A DNA stretch of 64,000 nt from CAMTWZ01 sp041749075. GTDB lineage: Bacteria > Bacteroidota > Rhodothermia > Balneolales > HLUCCA01. Under the pieces are notes generated by a model that saw nothing but the letters and a program-made list of their open reading frames with translations, was not told where the DNA came from and did no database searches. Within the stretch, counting starts at the first letter, position 1, and the number at the start of each line of letters is the position of its first letter. Below, piece after piece: positions 8,460 to 15,808 of the stretch. The stretch lies in the NCBI GenBank assembly GCA_041749075.1, contig JBGTBY010000033.1:62001-126000 (forward strand), given 5' to 3'. The position numbers were made by a program, and so were the translations under genes.

Positions 8460-9374
8460 TTATTGATAGCGCGAAGCGCCTTCTTTCGGTTTCCAATCAT
8501 CACTCGGCGCGTAATGGGTCCACACGGCCTTCGAAACGGCGCGCAACAACACCCATCCTTCGTTATCTCCGTTCCACGACATGTCTTGCTGGTTCTTTGT
8601 GATGAAGCATAACACATAATCCCCATCCGGACCATTTACCAGCAGCACTTCCGACCGAGATCGATTCACAGCGCCTTGCTTCGATGCCACATTCACATAA
8701 GGAGGGAGTTGTGAAATGGCTTCTTTGTCCCATAAGGTTTTTGTGAGCAGACGATACATCTCCTCACTGGCTGATTCGCTGACCACCTCACCTGCCCAGA
8801 TTTTCTTTAGCAGGGTTGCCATCTGACGGGGGCTGGTCGTCCCCCATCCGAACTGCTGTTGAAACTCTTGCCGACCTGGAGTGCGCGAATTCACTTTGGT
8901 GTCTGGCAGACCGAGTTCGTCCATAAGAGAATTGATATCGGTTCCGGTGCCGGCCAATTCTTGCAACCACAGGCTGGCGGTATTGTCGCTGAACGAGAGC
9001 ATCAAAAAGATGAGCTTATGTAGGCTTATTTCGGCGCCCGAGCGCAGGTTTCCGGTCACATCCGAACCCGGATAATAACGAGTGCTGTCATAGACTTGAG
9101 CACCATCATAGGTGAGTTCGCCCGCTTCCAATTTCTTGAAGATGCCCGCCAGAATGGGGACTTTCACCATCGACGCGCTAGGGAAAAGACTATCGGCGTG
9201 GATGGAAATCGTTTCTCCGGTTTGGAGATGTTCGACGTATATGCCGACATCGCCCTTGAAGCCATTCACCAATTCGCGGAGCTCAAGCTCTAACGCGCTT
9301 TGGGCCGAGATCGGGGTAAGGGGGTAATGGGTGAAGAGAGTAATGAGGAGGAGGAAGAAGGGGAGGCGTTTCAT
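8460..9374 (-). CDS. Class A beta-lactamase-like serine hydrolase
   Basis: A 304-residue secreted protein (signal peptide 1-24, ending PISAQ). It has three motifs of the penicillin-binding/class A fold: S68-M-V-K71, S129-D130-N131 and K232-Q-G234 in place of KTG. The Glu166-x-x-Leu-Asn omega-loop motif needed for deacylation in true class A beta-lactamases is not visible; the region reads VNSRTPGRQEF. This makes it a beta-lactamase-related hydrolase (Beta-lactamase2 family) of unknown substrate, acting in the periplasm or at the cell surface. It begins 3 nt after the SDR gene, so they share a transcript. Resistance activity should not be assumed. Confidence 0.82.
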   Translation of the reverse strand: MKRLPFFLLLITLFTHYPLTPISAQSALELELRELVNGFKGDVGIYVEHLQTGETISIHADSLFPSASMVKVPILAGIFKKLEAGELTYDGAQVYDSTRYYPGSDVTGNLRSGAEISLHKLIFLMLSFSDNTASLWLQELAGTGTDINSLMDELGLPDTKVNSRTPGRQEFQQQFGWGTTSPRQMATLLKKIWAGEVVSESASEEMYRLLTKTLWDKEAISQLPPYVNVASKQGAVNRSRSEVLLVNGPDGDYVLCFITKNQQDMSWNGDNEGWVLLRAVSKAVWTHYAPSDDWKPKEGASRYQ

Positions 9375-9377
9375 AGG

Positions 9378-10100
9378 TCAGTTGGCGCGGTTGAAGAATC
9401 GGTAGGGAAGGAGTTGGGCGAGCCAATGGATCGTCCACCAGCGTTTCGGCACATACACACGTTGTGACTTGTTGAGAATGCCACGCACCATCTGGCGAGT
9501 GGCATAGGTCACATCCACGGTCCAGAACATGTGAGTGAGTTTTTCGGTCATCGGTGTGTGGATGAAGCCTGGACGGATGTCGCTCACATGCAGTGTCCAG
9601 CCTTCGGCGTTGGCATTGGCCCGCAAGCCTTGCATGAAAAAGGAGATGAAGGATTTGGATGCGGCATATACAGCGCTTCGTCCGCTGGGCACTTGCGAAG
9701 CGACCGAACTGATGCCGACCAGGTGTCCTGTTCCGCGTGCCTTGAAATAGGCTACCGACGCCATCGCAAGACCTGCGAAGCCACGGGCGTTGATGTCGAT
9801 CACATCCCGAACTCGGGCCCAATCATGTGGCAATCCGTTGCCTGAGATGCCGGCATTCAGGATGATGCAATCGGTGTCGCCGAGTTCATGGAGGATGGAA
9901 TCGAGGTCGGCGCGAGCGGCATCCGCATCGGCCACATCCATCTTGGCGATCACACTTCGTGTGGGAAGTTCGTTCTGCAAGGATTCGAGCAGATCCACAC
10001 GTCGACCTGTGAGACCGAGTTCGACACCCATCGCGCTGAGTTGCAGGGCCATTTCACGTCCGATTCCGGATGTGGCCCCCACAATCAGGGCGCGTTTCAC
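9378..10100 (-). CDS. Short-chain dehydrogenase/reductase
   Basis: A 240-residue classical SDR. It has the N-terminal cofactor motif GATSGIGRE, LTGRR suggesting NADP(H) preference, NAGISG, the catalytic Ser (GISSVAS) and the YAASK Tyr-Lys pair. The C-terminal part contains basic and aromatic residues (KRWWTIHWLAQLLPYRFF) that may touch the membrane. The substrate cannot be told from sequence. Its ATG overlaps the end of the DUF6580 gene by 4 nt. Confidence 0.9.
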   Translation of the reverse strand: MKRALIVGATSGIGREMALQLSAMGVELGLTGRRVDLLESLQNELPTRSVIAKMDVADADAARADLDSILHELGDTDCIILNAGISGNGLPHDWARVRDVIDINARGFAGLAMASVAYFKARGTGHLVGISSVASQVPSGRSAVYAASKSFISFFMQGLRANANAEGWTLHVSDIRPGFIHTPMTEKLTHMFWTVDVTYATRQMVRGILNKSQRVYVPKRWWTIHWLAQLLPYRFFNRAN

Positions 10101-10618
10101 GCGCGGGCTTCAGTTAATTTAGGGAAGCGGGAGGTGAGCCATTCCACGGTTCCGAACAGGACAGCCGTGAAGAACAGGTCGCCGAGCAAGGTGTAATGGA
10201 AGAAAGGGATGGCAAGGATGTAGGAGGTCAACAATCCGCCCATATCCTGACTGTAATACCCGCTTCCGTACCAGACGGCGAAGTTGGTGATCACGAAGAA
10301 GATGATGGATCCGGCCACGGAACCTGCTGTCACATTCAACGGGGTGCGGTTGCGACTCACGAGAAATCCGATTCCGATGATGAGCGCGAAACTGCCGTAA
10401 ACCGCCCACATGGTGTTGTGGAAGCCGATGATGGCGTCGCTGATGAGCATCACGGCGAAGGTGGCGACAAATGCCCACATCTTCTTCGGAAAATATGCGC
10501 CGCCTAAAAGGGCGATGGCAGCGACAGGGGAGACATTCGGCAAACCGGTTCCGATGATCCGGAACAAAGCCGCGATCAGAATGATGGAAAACAGGATCAG
10601 GTAACGGGTGGAAGGCAT
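10097..10618 (-). CDS. DUF6580-type integral membrane protein
   Basis: About 173 residues from the ATG at 10618 (MPSTRYLILFSII). Five or six hydrophobic segments carry hallmarks of the DUF6580 family: RIIGTGLPNVSPVAAIALLGG, MLISDAIIGFH, SVAGSIIFFVITNFAVW and a C-terminal LLGDLFFTAVLFG. The family is of unknown function and has been compared to small substrate-binding membrane components. A longer version starting at 10657 would translate the terminator hairpin before the ATG, so I reject it. The hairpin and a run of seven T directly before the ATG are unusual (see 10619-10646). The gene overlaps the SDR by 4 nt. Confidence 0.75.
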   Translation of the reverse strand: MPSTRYLILFSIILIAALFRIIGTGLPNVSPVAAIALLGGAYFPKKMWAFVATFAVMLISDAIIGFHNTMWAVYGSFALIIGIGFLVSRNRTPLNVTAGSVAGSIIFFVITNFAVWYGSGYYSQDMGGLLTSYILAIPFFHYTLLGDLFFTAVLFGTVEWLTSRFPKLTEARA

Positions 10619-10646
10619 AAAAAAAGAGGATAGGGTTACTATCCTC
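10619..10646 (-). terminator. Intrinsic terminator directly before the DUF6580 start codon
   Basis: On the minus strand GAGGATAG, a 5-nt loop and CTATCCTC form an 8-bp perfect stem followed by seven T residues and then, with no gap, the ATG at 10618. It fits a terminator for yceI, but its contact with the next start codon means it could also act as an attenuator or a leader structure controlling the downstream operon. Confidence 0.65.
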
Positions 10647-10677
10647 TCAAGGTACAAAAAAAACGAACGAGGTCGGA

Positions 10678-11256
10678 TCAGCGATTGATCACTTCAAGCA
10701 GGATTTCGATGTTCACTTCGTTGCCGATGGTGCCGGTTTCGACATAACTGCCTGTGCCCACGCCATAGTCGTTGCGAAGCAGATTGTACTCGGCTTTGAT
10801 GCCGGCTACGGTTCCGCCACGCGGGTGTGGCATGGTGCCGAGCAAGGTGAAGGGAAGACGGATGTCGGTCGTGGTTTCTTTGATGGTGAGCTTACCAACT
10901 GCGACAAACGTGTTTTCGCCTGTGGCTTCGATGGAGGAACTGGTGAAGCGGATCGATGGGTATTTCTCGGCTTCGAAGAAATCAGCCGTACGAAGGTGGG
11001 CGTCGCGACGCTCATTCTTGGTGTCGACCGAAGGCACGTTGATGGAGAAATCCAACGAACTGCCAGCCAAATTGGACGGATCGAAACGAAGCACGCCGTC
11101 GAAATCTTTGAAGGTTCCCGAAACCGGAGTGAAAAAGTGACGGATCTGGAAGTTGATGGTGCTATGGGCTTTGTCAACCGCCCAGAGCGTGGCTTCCTGA
11201 GCGCTGGCAATGGATGTGGTTACAAACAGGGTGAGTAGTAGGGCAAGGGTTTTCAT
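10678..11256 (-). CDS. yceI: YceI family periplasmic lipid-binding protein
   Basis: A 192-residue protein with signal peptide (MKTLALLLTLFVTTSIASAQ) and a full YceI lipocalin-like barrel: VDKAHSTINFQIRHFFTPVSGTF at the start, FDPSNLAGSSLDFSINVPSVDTKNERRDAHLRTADFF in the middle, and the GLxxRLxFT-like strand later. YceI proteins bind polyisoprenoids or other long lipids in the periplasm. The gene is followed by an intrinsic terminator and preceded by a palindrome (11279-11290) that may be an operator. Confidence 0.92.
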   Translation of the reverse strand: MKTLALLLTLFVTTSIASAQEATLWAVDKAHSTINFQIRHFFTPVSGTFKDFDGVLRFDPSNLAGSSLDFSINVPSVDTKNERRDAHLRTADFFEAEKYPSIRFTSSSIEATGENTFVAVGKLTIKETTTDIRLPFTLLGTMPHPRGGTVAGIKAEYNLLRNDYGVGTGSYVETGTIGNEVNIEILLEVINR

Positions 11257-11278
11257 TATAATATGAGGTGGTTTTTAT

Positions 11279-11290
11279 TTGTTTAAACAA
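11279..11290. promoter_or_regulatory. Perfect 12-bp palindrome upstream of yceI
   Basis: TTGTTTAAACAA lies 23 nt before the yceI start, in the 109-nt divergent region shared with the subtilase gene at 11366. Perfect AT-rich palindromes of this size are typical of MarR-, CRP- or LysR-type sites, but no regulator is encoded nearby. The assignment is tentative. Confidence 0.3.
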
Positions 11291-11365
11291 GTATAACTCT
11301 ATGGCACTGTTTATAATTTCGCAAACCACTTTGTTTTACATGATTTAACGGTTAAAATCACATCC

Positions 11366-13690
11366 ATGAAACACCTGTCCTTTTTTCTCATTCTTTTCAG
11401 TATCGCCGTGGCGTCGAACGCCCAACCACGTCCCATTCGTGGAGTGGTTCCGGGTTATGGCGATGCGAAACTCCAACCCGCCGCCATGGACAAATCGGTT
11501 GTGCCGATGGTACCTATGGATTGGATGTCCAAATTCGACGCTAGTGGCTTGTGGATGCACAACGAACAGCAGTCCCGCAAGAAATCCCTCACCACCCGGG
11601 ATTGGATCGATGTGTTTGTGAAATTGGATGGGGATGTGGATTTGTCCGACCTCGGATATGTGGAGAGGTCACGGGCTGGCGATATTTCGGTGGGGAGGAT
11701 ACCGACGCGCTCGGTACGAGCCCTGGCGTCCGACGCGCGGGTACGGTATGTGGAAACGAGTCGGGTGGCGCGTCGGTTGAATGCCACAGGAAAAGCGGAT
11801 ACGGGCGTAAACCGGGTACATGCCGGTGATGCATTGCCGGAAGCCATCAAAGGTCGTGGCGTGGTCGTGGGCGTATTGGATAGTGGAATTGATTTCAATC
11901 ATGCCGACTTCAGTGGACCGAATGGAAGCCGCATCCAATTTATCATGGATATGCGCTCTGATGATACAGACGTGATCTACACGAAAGCCCAGATCGACGC
12001 GAATCCGGGCGCGGTGGCTCAGCGCGATGGAAATGGATCGGGTGGACATGGAACCCACGTGACCGGAACCGCTGCCGGATTGAATGGCGTGGCACCGGAG
12101 TCGGACATCATTTTTGTGAAAGGGATTCGTGATCATGATAGCAATGGAGGTTTTTCGGATGCGGATATCGCCAATGGCACGGCGTTCATTTTTGAAAAAG
12201 CTGCCGCAATGGGACGTCCCGCCGTGGTGAATTTGAGCTTGGGCGGGAATTCGGGTCCCTTGGATGGTACGTCCGCTCAAGATCAATTTTTGTCCAATCT
12301 CACAGGCCCCGGTAAAATCATCGTCGCGGCAGCAGGAAATGAAGGGTCGGATTACATCCATGCCGGCGTGAATCTTAGTCCCAACACGTTGTATGAATCG
12401 TTGATGGATCCGACGAGCAGCGATTACAATGTGATCGAGATGTGGTACGAAGCGGGTTCAATGGCGGAGGTCGCATTCGCATATTATGGTCTGAGCAACG
12501 GACAATTGGTTTACCTAGGACAAACAAACTACATCCCCGTGGGTAGTAACATCGGTATCACTCAAAATGGCGATTTGAATCCGGTCGCAATCAAATCAAA
12601 TGGAGTGACTGTAGGCTACTTTGCGGTGGAGTCGGCGAATACGATTGATGCGGAAAATGGGGATGGCCAAGCGTATTTGATTTTGACGAACAATGACACC
12701 AATGTTGATCTGAATGAGCTGTATTGGACGGTCTTATACAAATCGTCGGCGACAGCTAGCGGCCGTGTGGATATGTGGATGCATGGGGGAGGATTTTATC
12801 CGTTCGAAGTGGGATTCGATGGTGTGGTCGAGGTTTCAGGAGATCGTGATTTTTCAATCGGCACCCCGGCCACATCCCGCAAGGTGATTTCGGTCGGTTC
12901 GTATGTGACGCGCACGAGTTGGACGGATATCGATGGGGTGAACCGCAATGTGGTTTGGCAACATCCATCCGGAGAAGGCACCATCATTCCAGCAGTGGGA
13001 ACGATTTCGGAATTCAGCAGTCGTGGCCCAACGCGCGATGGTCGCCAGGCTCCGATCATTGCCGCACCTGGAGAAAAAATCGCATCCTCGCTGTCGTCCC
13101 ATCTTAATGTGCGTGCTACAGAAGAAGAATCGTATGAACTGGGTGGTGTGTACAAAGGTGATGTTGTTCAAGGAGGTACCCAAATGGTGACGCAAGGGAC
13201 CAGCATGGCGTCTCCGCATGTGGCCGGGGTGATCGCCTTGATGCTTCAAGTGGACCCAAACCTGGATTACGACAAAGCCGTAGCCATTTTGACCGAAACC
13301 GCACGCCGAGACGAACAAGTGGGTGTCGCTCCGAATGTGTCGTACGGAAACGGAAAGGTGGATGCGCATGCCGCCGTGAGCCGAGCACTGACCCTCACAT
13401 CGATTGAGGATGGTGCTGAGCGAAGTGAAGGATTTGCATTACATCAGAACTATCCCAATCCCTTTAATCCTTCGACCGAAATACGATGGACGATGGACGT
13501 GGGACGGCAGACAAAACTAGCCATTTACGATATTTTGGGCAGGGAAGTCGCGGTGCTTGTGAACGGCATGTTGGCGCCGGGCGAGCATTCCGTCACGTTC
13601 GACGCGGCTGGACTTTCATCGGGTCTGTACATGTACCGACTCACTTCCAACGGGTATTCGATCAGTAAGAAAATGCTGCTTATGAAATAG
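11366..13690 (+). CDS. Subtilisin-like (S8) serine protease with T9SS sorting domain
   Basis: A 774-residue secreted protease: signal peptide 1-20 (ending ASNAQ), prodomain about 60-140, then the S8 domain with D172 (GVLDSGIDF), H228 (GGHGTHVTGT), N325 (AAAGNEG) and S613 (GTSMASPHVAG). All motifs are canonical, unlike the first subtilase. The long gap between N325 and S613 holds an inserted beta-rich domain of about 170 residues. The C-terminal domain begins at YPNPFNPSTEIR and ends with a basic KKMLLMK tail, as in T9SS cargo. Its linker (GAERSEGFALHQ) matches a dispersed repeat, and a heptamer array lies at 13483-13510. The next gene starts 8 nt later and also encodes a T9SS cargo. Confidence 0.93.
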   Translation: MKHLSFFLILFSIAVASNAQPRPIRGVVPGYGDAKLQPAAMDKSVVPMVPMDWMSKFDASGLWMHNEQQSRKKSLTTRDWIDVFVKLDGDVDLSDLGYVERSRAGDISVGRIPTRSVRALASDARVRYVETSRVARRLNATGKADTGVNRVHAGDALPEAIKGRGVVVGVLDSGIDFNHADFSGPNGSRIQFIMDMRSDDTDVIYTKAQIDANPGAVAQRDGNGSGGHGTHVTGTAAGLNGVAPESDIIFVKGIRDHDSNGGFSDADIANGTAFIFEKAAAMGRPAVVNLSLGGNSGPLDGTSAQDQFLSNLTGPGKIIVAAAGNEGSDYIHAGVNLSPNTLYESLMDPTSSDYNVIEMWYEAGSMAEVAFAYYGLSNGQLVYLGQTNYIPVGSNIGITQNGDLNPVAIKSNGVTVGYFAVESANTIDAENGDGQAYLILTNNDTNVDLNELYWTVLYKSSATASGRVDMWMHGGGFYPFEVGFDGVVEVSGDRDFSIGTPATSRKVISVGSYVTRTSWTDIDGVNRNVVWQHPSGEGTIIPAVGTISEFSSRGPTRDGRQAPIIAAPGEKIASSLSSHLNVRATEEESYELGGVYKGDVVQGGTQMVTQGTSMASPHVAGVIALMLQVDPNLDYDKAVAILTETARRDEQVGVAPNVSYGNGKVDAHAAVSRALTLTSIEDGAERSEGFALHQNYPNPFNPSTEIRWTMDVGRQTKLAIYDILGREVAVLVNGMLAPGEHSVTFDAAGLSSGLYMYRLTSNGYSISKKMLLMK
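13483..13510 (+). repeat. In-frame heptanucleotide array (ACGATGG-type x4)
   Basis: Two perfect ACGATGG units are followed by two diverged ones that keep ACG at the same phase. They encode IRWTMDVGRQ, the first strand of the sorting domain, at the position equivalent to the arrays at 2545, 15071 and 26910. Confidence 0.7.
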
Positions 13691-13698
13691 GAGAGAGT

Positions 13699-13779
13699 AT
13701 GCGGTTCATCGCGTTGGTTCTGCTTTTGTCATGCGTTTCGTTCGCCCAAGCCCAACATTCGGTGGTGATGGGGATGTGA
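13699..13779 (+). pseudogene. Detached signal peptide of the following T9SS protein (frameshift)
   Basis: ATG at 13699, 8 nt after the subtilase stop, opens a 26-codon frame reading MRFIALVLLLSCVSFAQAQ, a textbook Sec signal peptide, and then stops at TGA 13777. The mature protein continues in the -1 frame from about 13755 (FGGDGDVNVNVG). One missing base, or two extra, between them would split a single gene this way. The junction contains a tandem GCCCAA pair. It is either an assembly error or a real frameshift. Confidence 0.7.
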
Positions 13780-15284
13780 ACGTGAATGTCGGCTCGGCCA
13801 ATACCAACGGCGTGTTCGAACCGAAGGCGGCGATGGGTCCGGGTGGACGGATGGCCGTGACGTGGTTGGAACGTACCACGCAAGGGGATTTGTCCACAGC
13901 AGACGGGCCCATCCTGGGCATCCGGCTCTATAACTGGAACGGAACGACAGCTTCACCAACCATCAGTCCGTCGTTCTTTCGTCCGAATCCCACCTCGAAA
14001 TGGTTTTACAGTCGGTTTCGCCAGCATGATACAGCGTATAGGCCGGATGGGGTGTTTTTAGCATTTTTAGAGCATTACGGGGAGCAATCGATCGTGCTCA
14101 CATCCCGCTGGACTTCCGAAATCAACATCTTCGCGTTAAATGCCGATGGAAGCCTTGCGGATTTGAACGGCACCGGAAATGCGGGTGTGATGTATGAACT
14201 TTTTTTGAGCGATGCATTTGGCGCCTATCGTCCAAATATCGCGATGCTGTCGTCGGGCGAAGTGTTCATGGTCACCCAGGAAGAACACACCAGTAGTTCA
14301 TTGTGGAGAAGCTCAATTTATACGTTCAAGTCGAATCTGGAGCTGTATTCGAGCAATGCGTTCTACCCGTATCCGACCAGCTTCCACGGACAAGCGCAGT
14401 TCATGAATCCGGATGTGGCGTCGAATTCATCCCGCACCCTCATGGCTTGGCAAGACGGACGTGATGGTAACCCGATGCAAGTGTATGCCCAGTTTTTCGA
14501 TGGCGCGAATCTATCCGGCACCAATTTCAAAGTGAACGCGGCCGGATCCGGAGCCGTGCTTCCGAGCGTGGCCGTTAATGCATCCGGCAGTAGTGTGGTC
14601 GCTTGGTTGGGAAACGATGCGACGAATGGTCCTCAGGTCTGGGCGCGTGCCTATGGTGCGGATGGTCAACCCCGCTCGGCTCAGCCCATCAAAGTGAGTG
14701 ATGTGCCACCTGGAGGCGATGTGTATGCAAAACCCATTGTTGCCCTGATGGACAACGGACGCTACATGGTGGTTTGGGGCGATAGCTCATCTGTCGGATT
14801 CCGAGCCCGCATGCGCGAACTGGATGTGGATGGCGGCATCTATGGAGGCGTGAAATTGGTGGCGGATGCGGACCATGCCACAGGTCAGCCCCATGTCACG
14901 CACGACAACACGAACTTCGTTCTGACGTGGGTGGATGGTCGATCCTCCCCTGGAGATGCGTACATGAAAGTCATCACGCCGTATGTGGGCACGTCGATAG
15001 AGCCTCATCCTGAGCGAAGCGAAGGACCTGCACTCCTTGGAAACTACCCTAATCCGTTCAATCCGTCGACGGTTGTCAGTTATCGGTTGTCTGTTTTCGG
15101 TGAAGTCCGCATTAGCGTTGTGAATCAGTTAGGTCAATATGTGGCCACACTATTTAATGGCAGCCAAACCCCAGGCCAGCACTTCGTCACATTCGATGCG
15201 GCCGGGTTGCCGAGCGGGATGTATATCGTTGTGTTGGAATCAAATGGGTTCAGGGATATGCGGAAGGTGATGTTGGTGAAGTGA
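13731..15284 (+). CDS. T9SS-sorted beta-rich secreted protein (frameshifted 5' end)
   Basis: A 517-residue frame whose own N-terminus (MRFVRPSPTFGG) has no signal peptide; the expected one is in another frame at 13699-13779. Residues from about 15 to 420 contain repeated blade-like units (for example VTWLERTTQGDL, LMAWQDGRDG, VVAWLGND, MVVWGDSS, LTWVDGRSS), typical of a beta-propeller or of the sialidase/Kelch-like repeats in secreted FCB proteins. No enzymatic site is recognised. The C-terminus (NYPNPFNPSTVV ... MRKVMLVK) is a T9SS sorting domain. Its linker EPHPERSEGPAL is a dispersed repeat in frame. As written, the protein could not enter the Sec pathway, so the gene is either corrected by resequencing or inactive. 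It probably forms an operon with the upstream protease. Confidence 0.75.
   Translation: MRFVRPSPTFGGDGDVNVNVGSANTNGVFEPKAAMGPGGRMAVTWLERTTQGDLSTADGPILGIRLYNWNGTTASPTISPSFFRPNPTSKWFYSRFRQHDTAYRPDGVFLAFLEHYGEQSIVLTSRWTSEINIFALNADGSLADLNGTGNAGVMYELFLSDAFGAYRPNIAMLSSGEVFMVTQEEHTSSSLWRSSIYTFKSNLELYSSNAFYPYPTSFHGQAQFMNPDVASNSSRTLMAWQDGRDGNPMQVYAQFFDGANLSGTNFKVNAAGSGAVLPSVAVNASGSSVVAWLGNDATNGPQVWARAYGADGQPRSAQPIKVSDVPPGGDVYAKPIVALMDNGRYMVVWGDSSSVGFRARMRELDVDGGIYGGVKLVADADHATGQPHVTHDNTNFVLTWVDGRSSPGDAYMKVITPYVGTSIEPHPERSEGPALLGNYPNPFNPSTVVSYRLSVFGEVRISVVNQLGQYVATLFNGSQTPGQHFVTFDAAGLPSGMYIVVLESNGFRDMRKVMLVK
15006..15031 (+). repeat. TCCTGAGCGAAGCGAAGGA-type dispersed repeat inside a CDS
   Basis: The element is in frame, encoding HPERSEGPA just before the sorting domain. 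Related copies lie in the spacer at 15505-15530 (inverted), 15619-15665 and 15705-15726, and a diverged one at 13419-13438 inside the preceding subtilase gene. Confidence 0.7.
15071..15098 (+). repeat. In-frame heptanucleotide array (NGTTNTC x4)
   Basis: Four consecutive heptamers of consensus NGTTNTC encode VVSYRLSVF, the first strand of the sorting domain. The unit is nearly the same as in the ATP-grasp gene at 62448-62475. Confidence 0.7.
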
Positions 15285-15333
15285 TGTCGAGCAATCAAGT
15301 ACTCAAGTACTCAAGGGGCAGGCTTAACTCTAA

Positions 15334-15435
15334 CCCCCAGCTTTAGCTGGGGGCATCTCATCACAACTCCGCGATACCACTCGATATTTCGTGCCACGTG
15401 GAGTGATGACATCTAGCCCCTGGCTTTAGCCAGGG
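15334..15435. repeat. REP/BIME-like pair of inverted hairpins
   Basis: Two hairpins with the same TTTA loop, CCCCCAGC/GCTGGGGG at 15334-15353 and CCCTGGC/GCCAGGG at 15418-15435, flank a segment whose ends are themselves partly inverted (CTCATCAC near the left, GTGATGAC near the right). This is the design of bacterial interspersed mosaic elements, moved by RAYT (TnpA-REP) transposases. No RAYT gene is in the window. Confidence 0.6.
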
Positions 15436-15550
15436 ATTGTTAATTAAACAAGTGGCGCTTTTTGCTTCGCTCTTCGCAAATGATATATAGTTCCTTCGCT
15501 ACGGGCTTCGCCCTTCGCTCAGGATGACAAGTGCATCGCTCATAAATAAT

Positions 15551-15600
15551 AGGCGGCATAACAAATGTCCAAGTGCACTTAGGTCGTCGTTATGCCGCCT
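15551..15600. terminator. Long hairpin, candidate bidirectional terminator
   Basis: AGGCGGCATAAC at 15551-15562 pairs perfectly with GTTATGCCGCCT at 15589-15600, a 12-bp stem with a 26-nt loop, followed by CTTCTTTT on the plus strand and an AT-rich tract on the other side. It lies between two convergent transcription units, where a shared terminator is expected. Confidence 0.5.
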
Positions 15601-15808
15601 CTTCTTTTAATGGCATTACGCTTGTCATCCTGAGGGCCTGTCCTGAGCGTAGCGAAGGAGCCGAAGGCCCGAGGGATCTATGTATGAGTTGCGAAGCACC
15701 CTCCTCCTGAGCAAAGCGAAGGACCTACTCATTAATTGCGAAGCACCTCTTACATCGCACCCCGCGCATGTTCATCCCTTGTTCTTCCTTGAGTACGTGA
15801 TCAACTTG

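Larger units (their letters stand above)
15285..15808. other. 524-nt repeat-rich spacer between convergent genes
   Basis: No credible gene. From left to right it holds two AAGTACTC octamers (15297-15312), a REP/BIME-like hairpin pair (15334-15435), an inverted TCCTGAGCGAAG-type repeat (15505-15530), a terminator-like long hairpin (15551-15600), a direct copy of the same repeat (15619-15665) and another (15705-15726). The 14-nt strings CTCAGGATGACAAG and its reverse complement form an inverted pair about 90 nt apart around the hairpin. Confidence 0.7.

Noticed and set aside
10619..10657. Longer start of the DUF6580 protein at 10657
   Set aside because: The extra 13 codons are the terminator hairpin and T-run.
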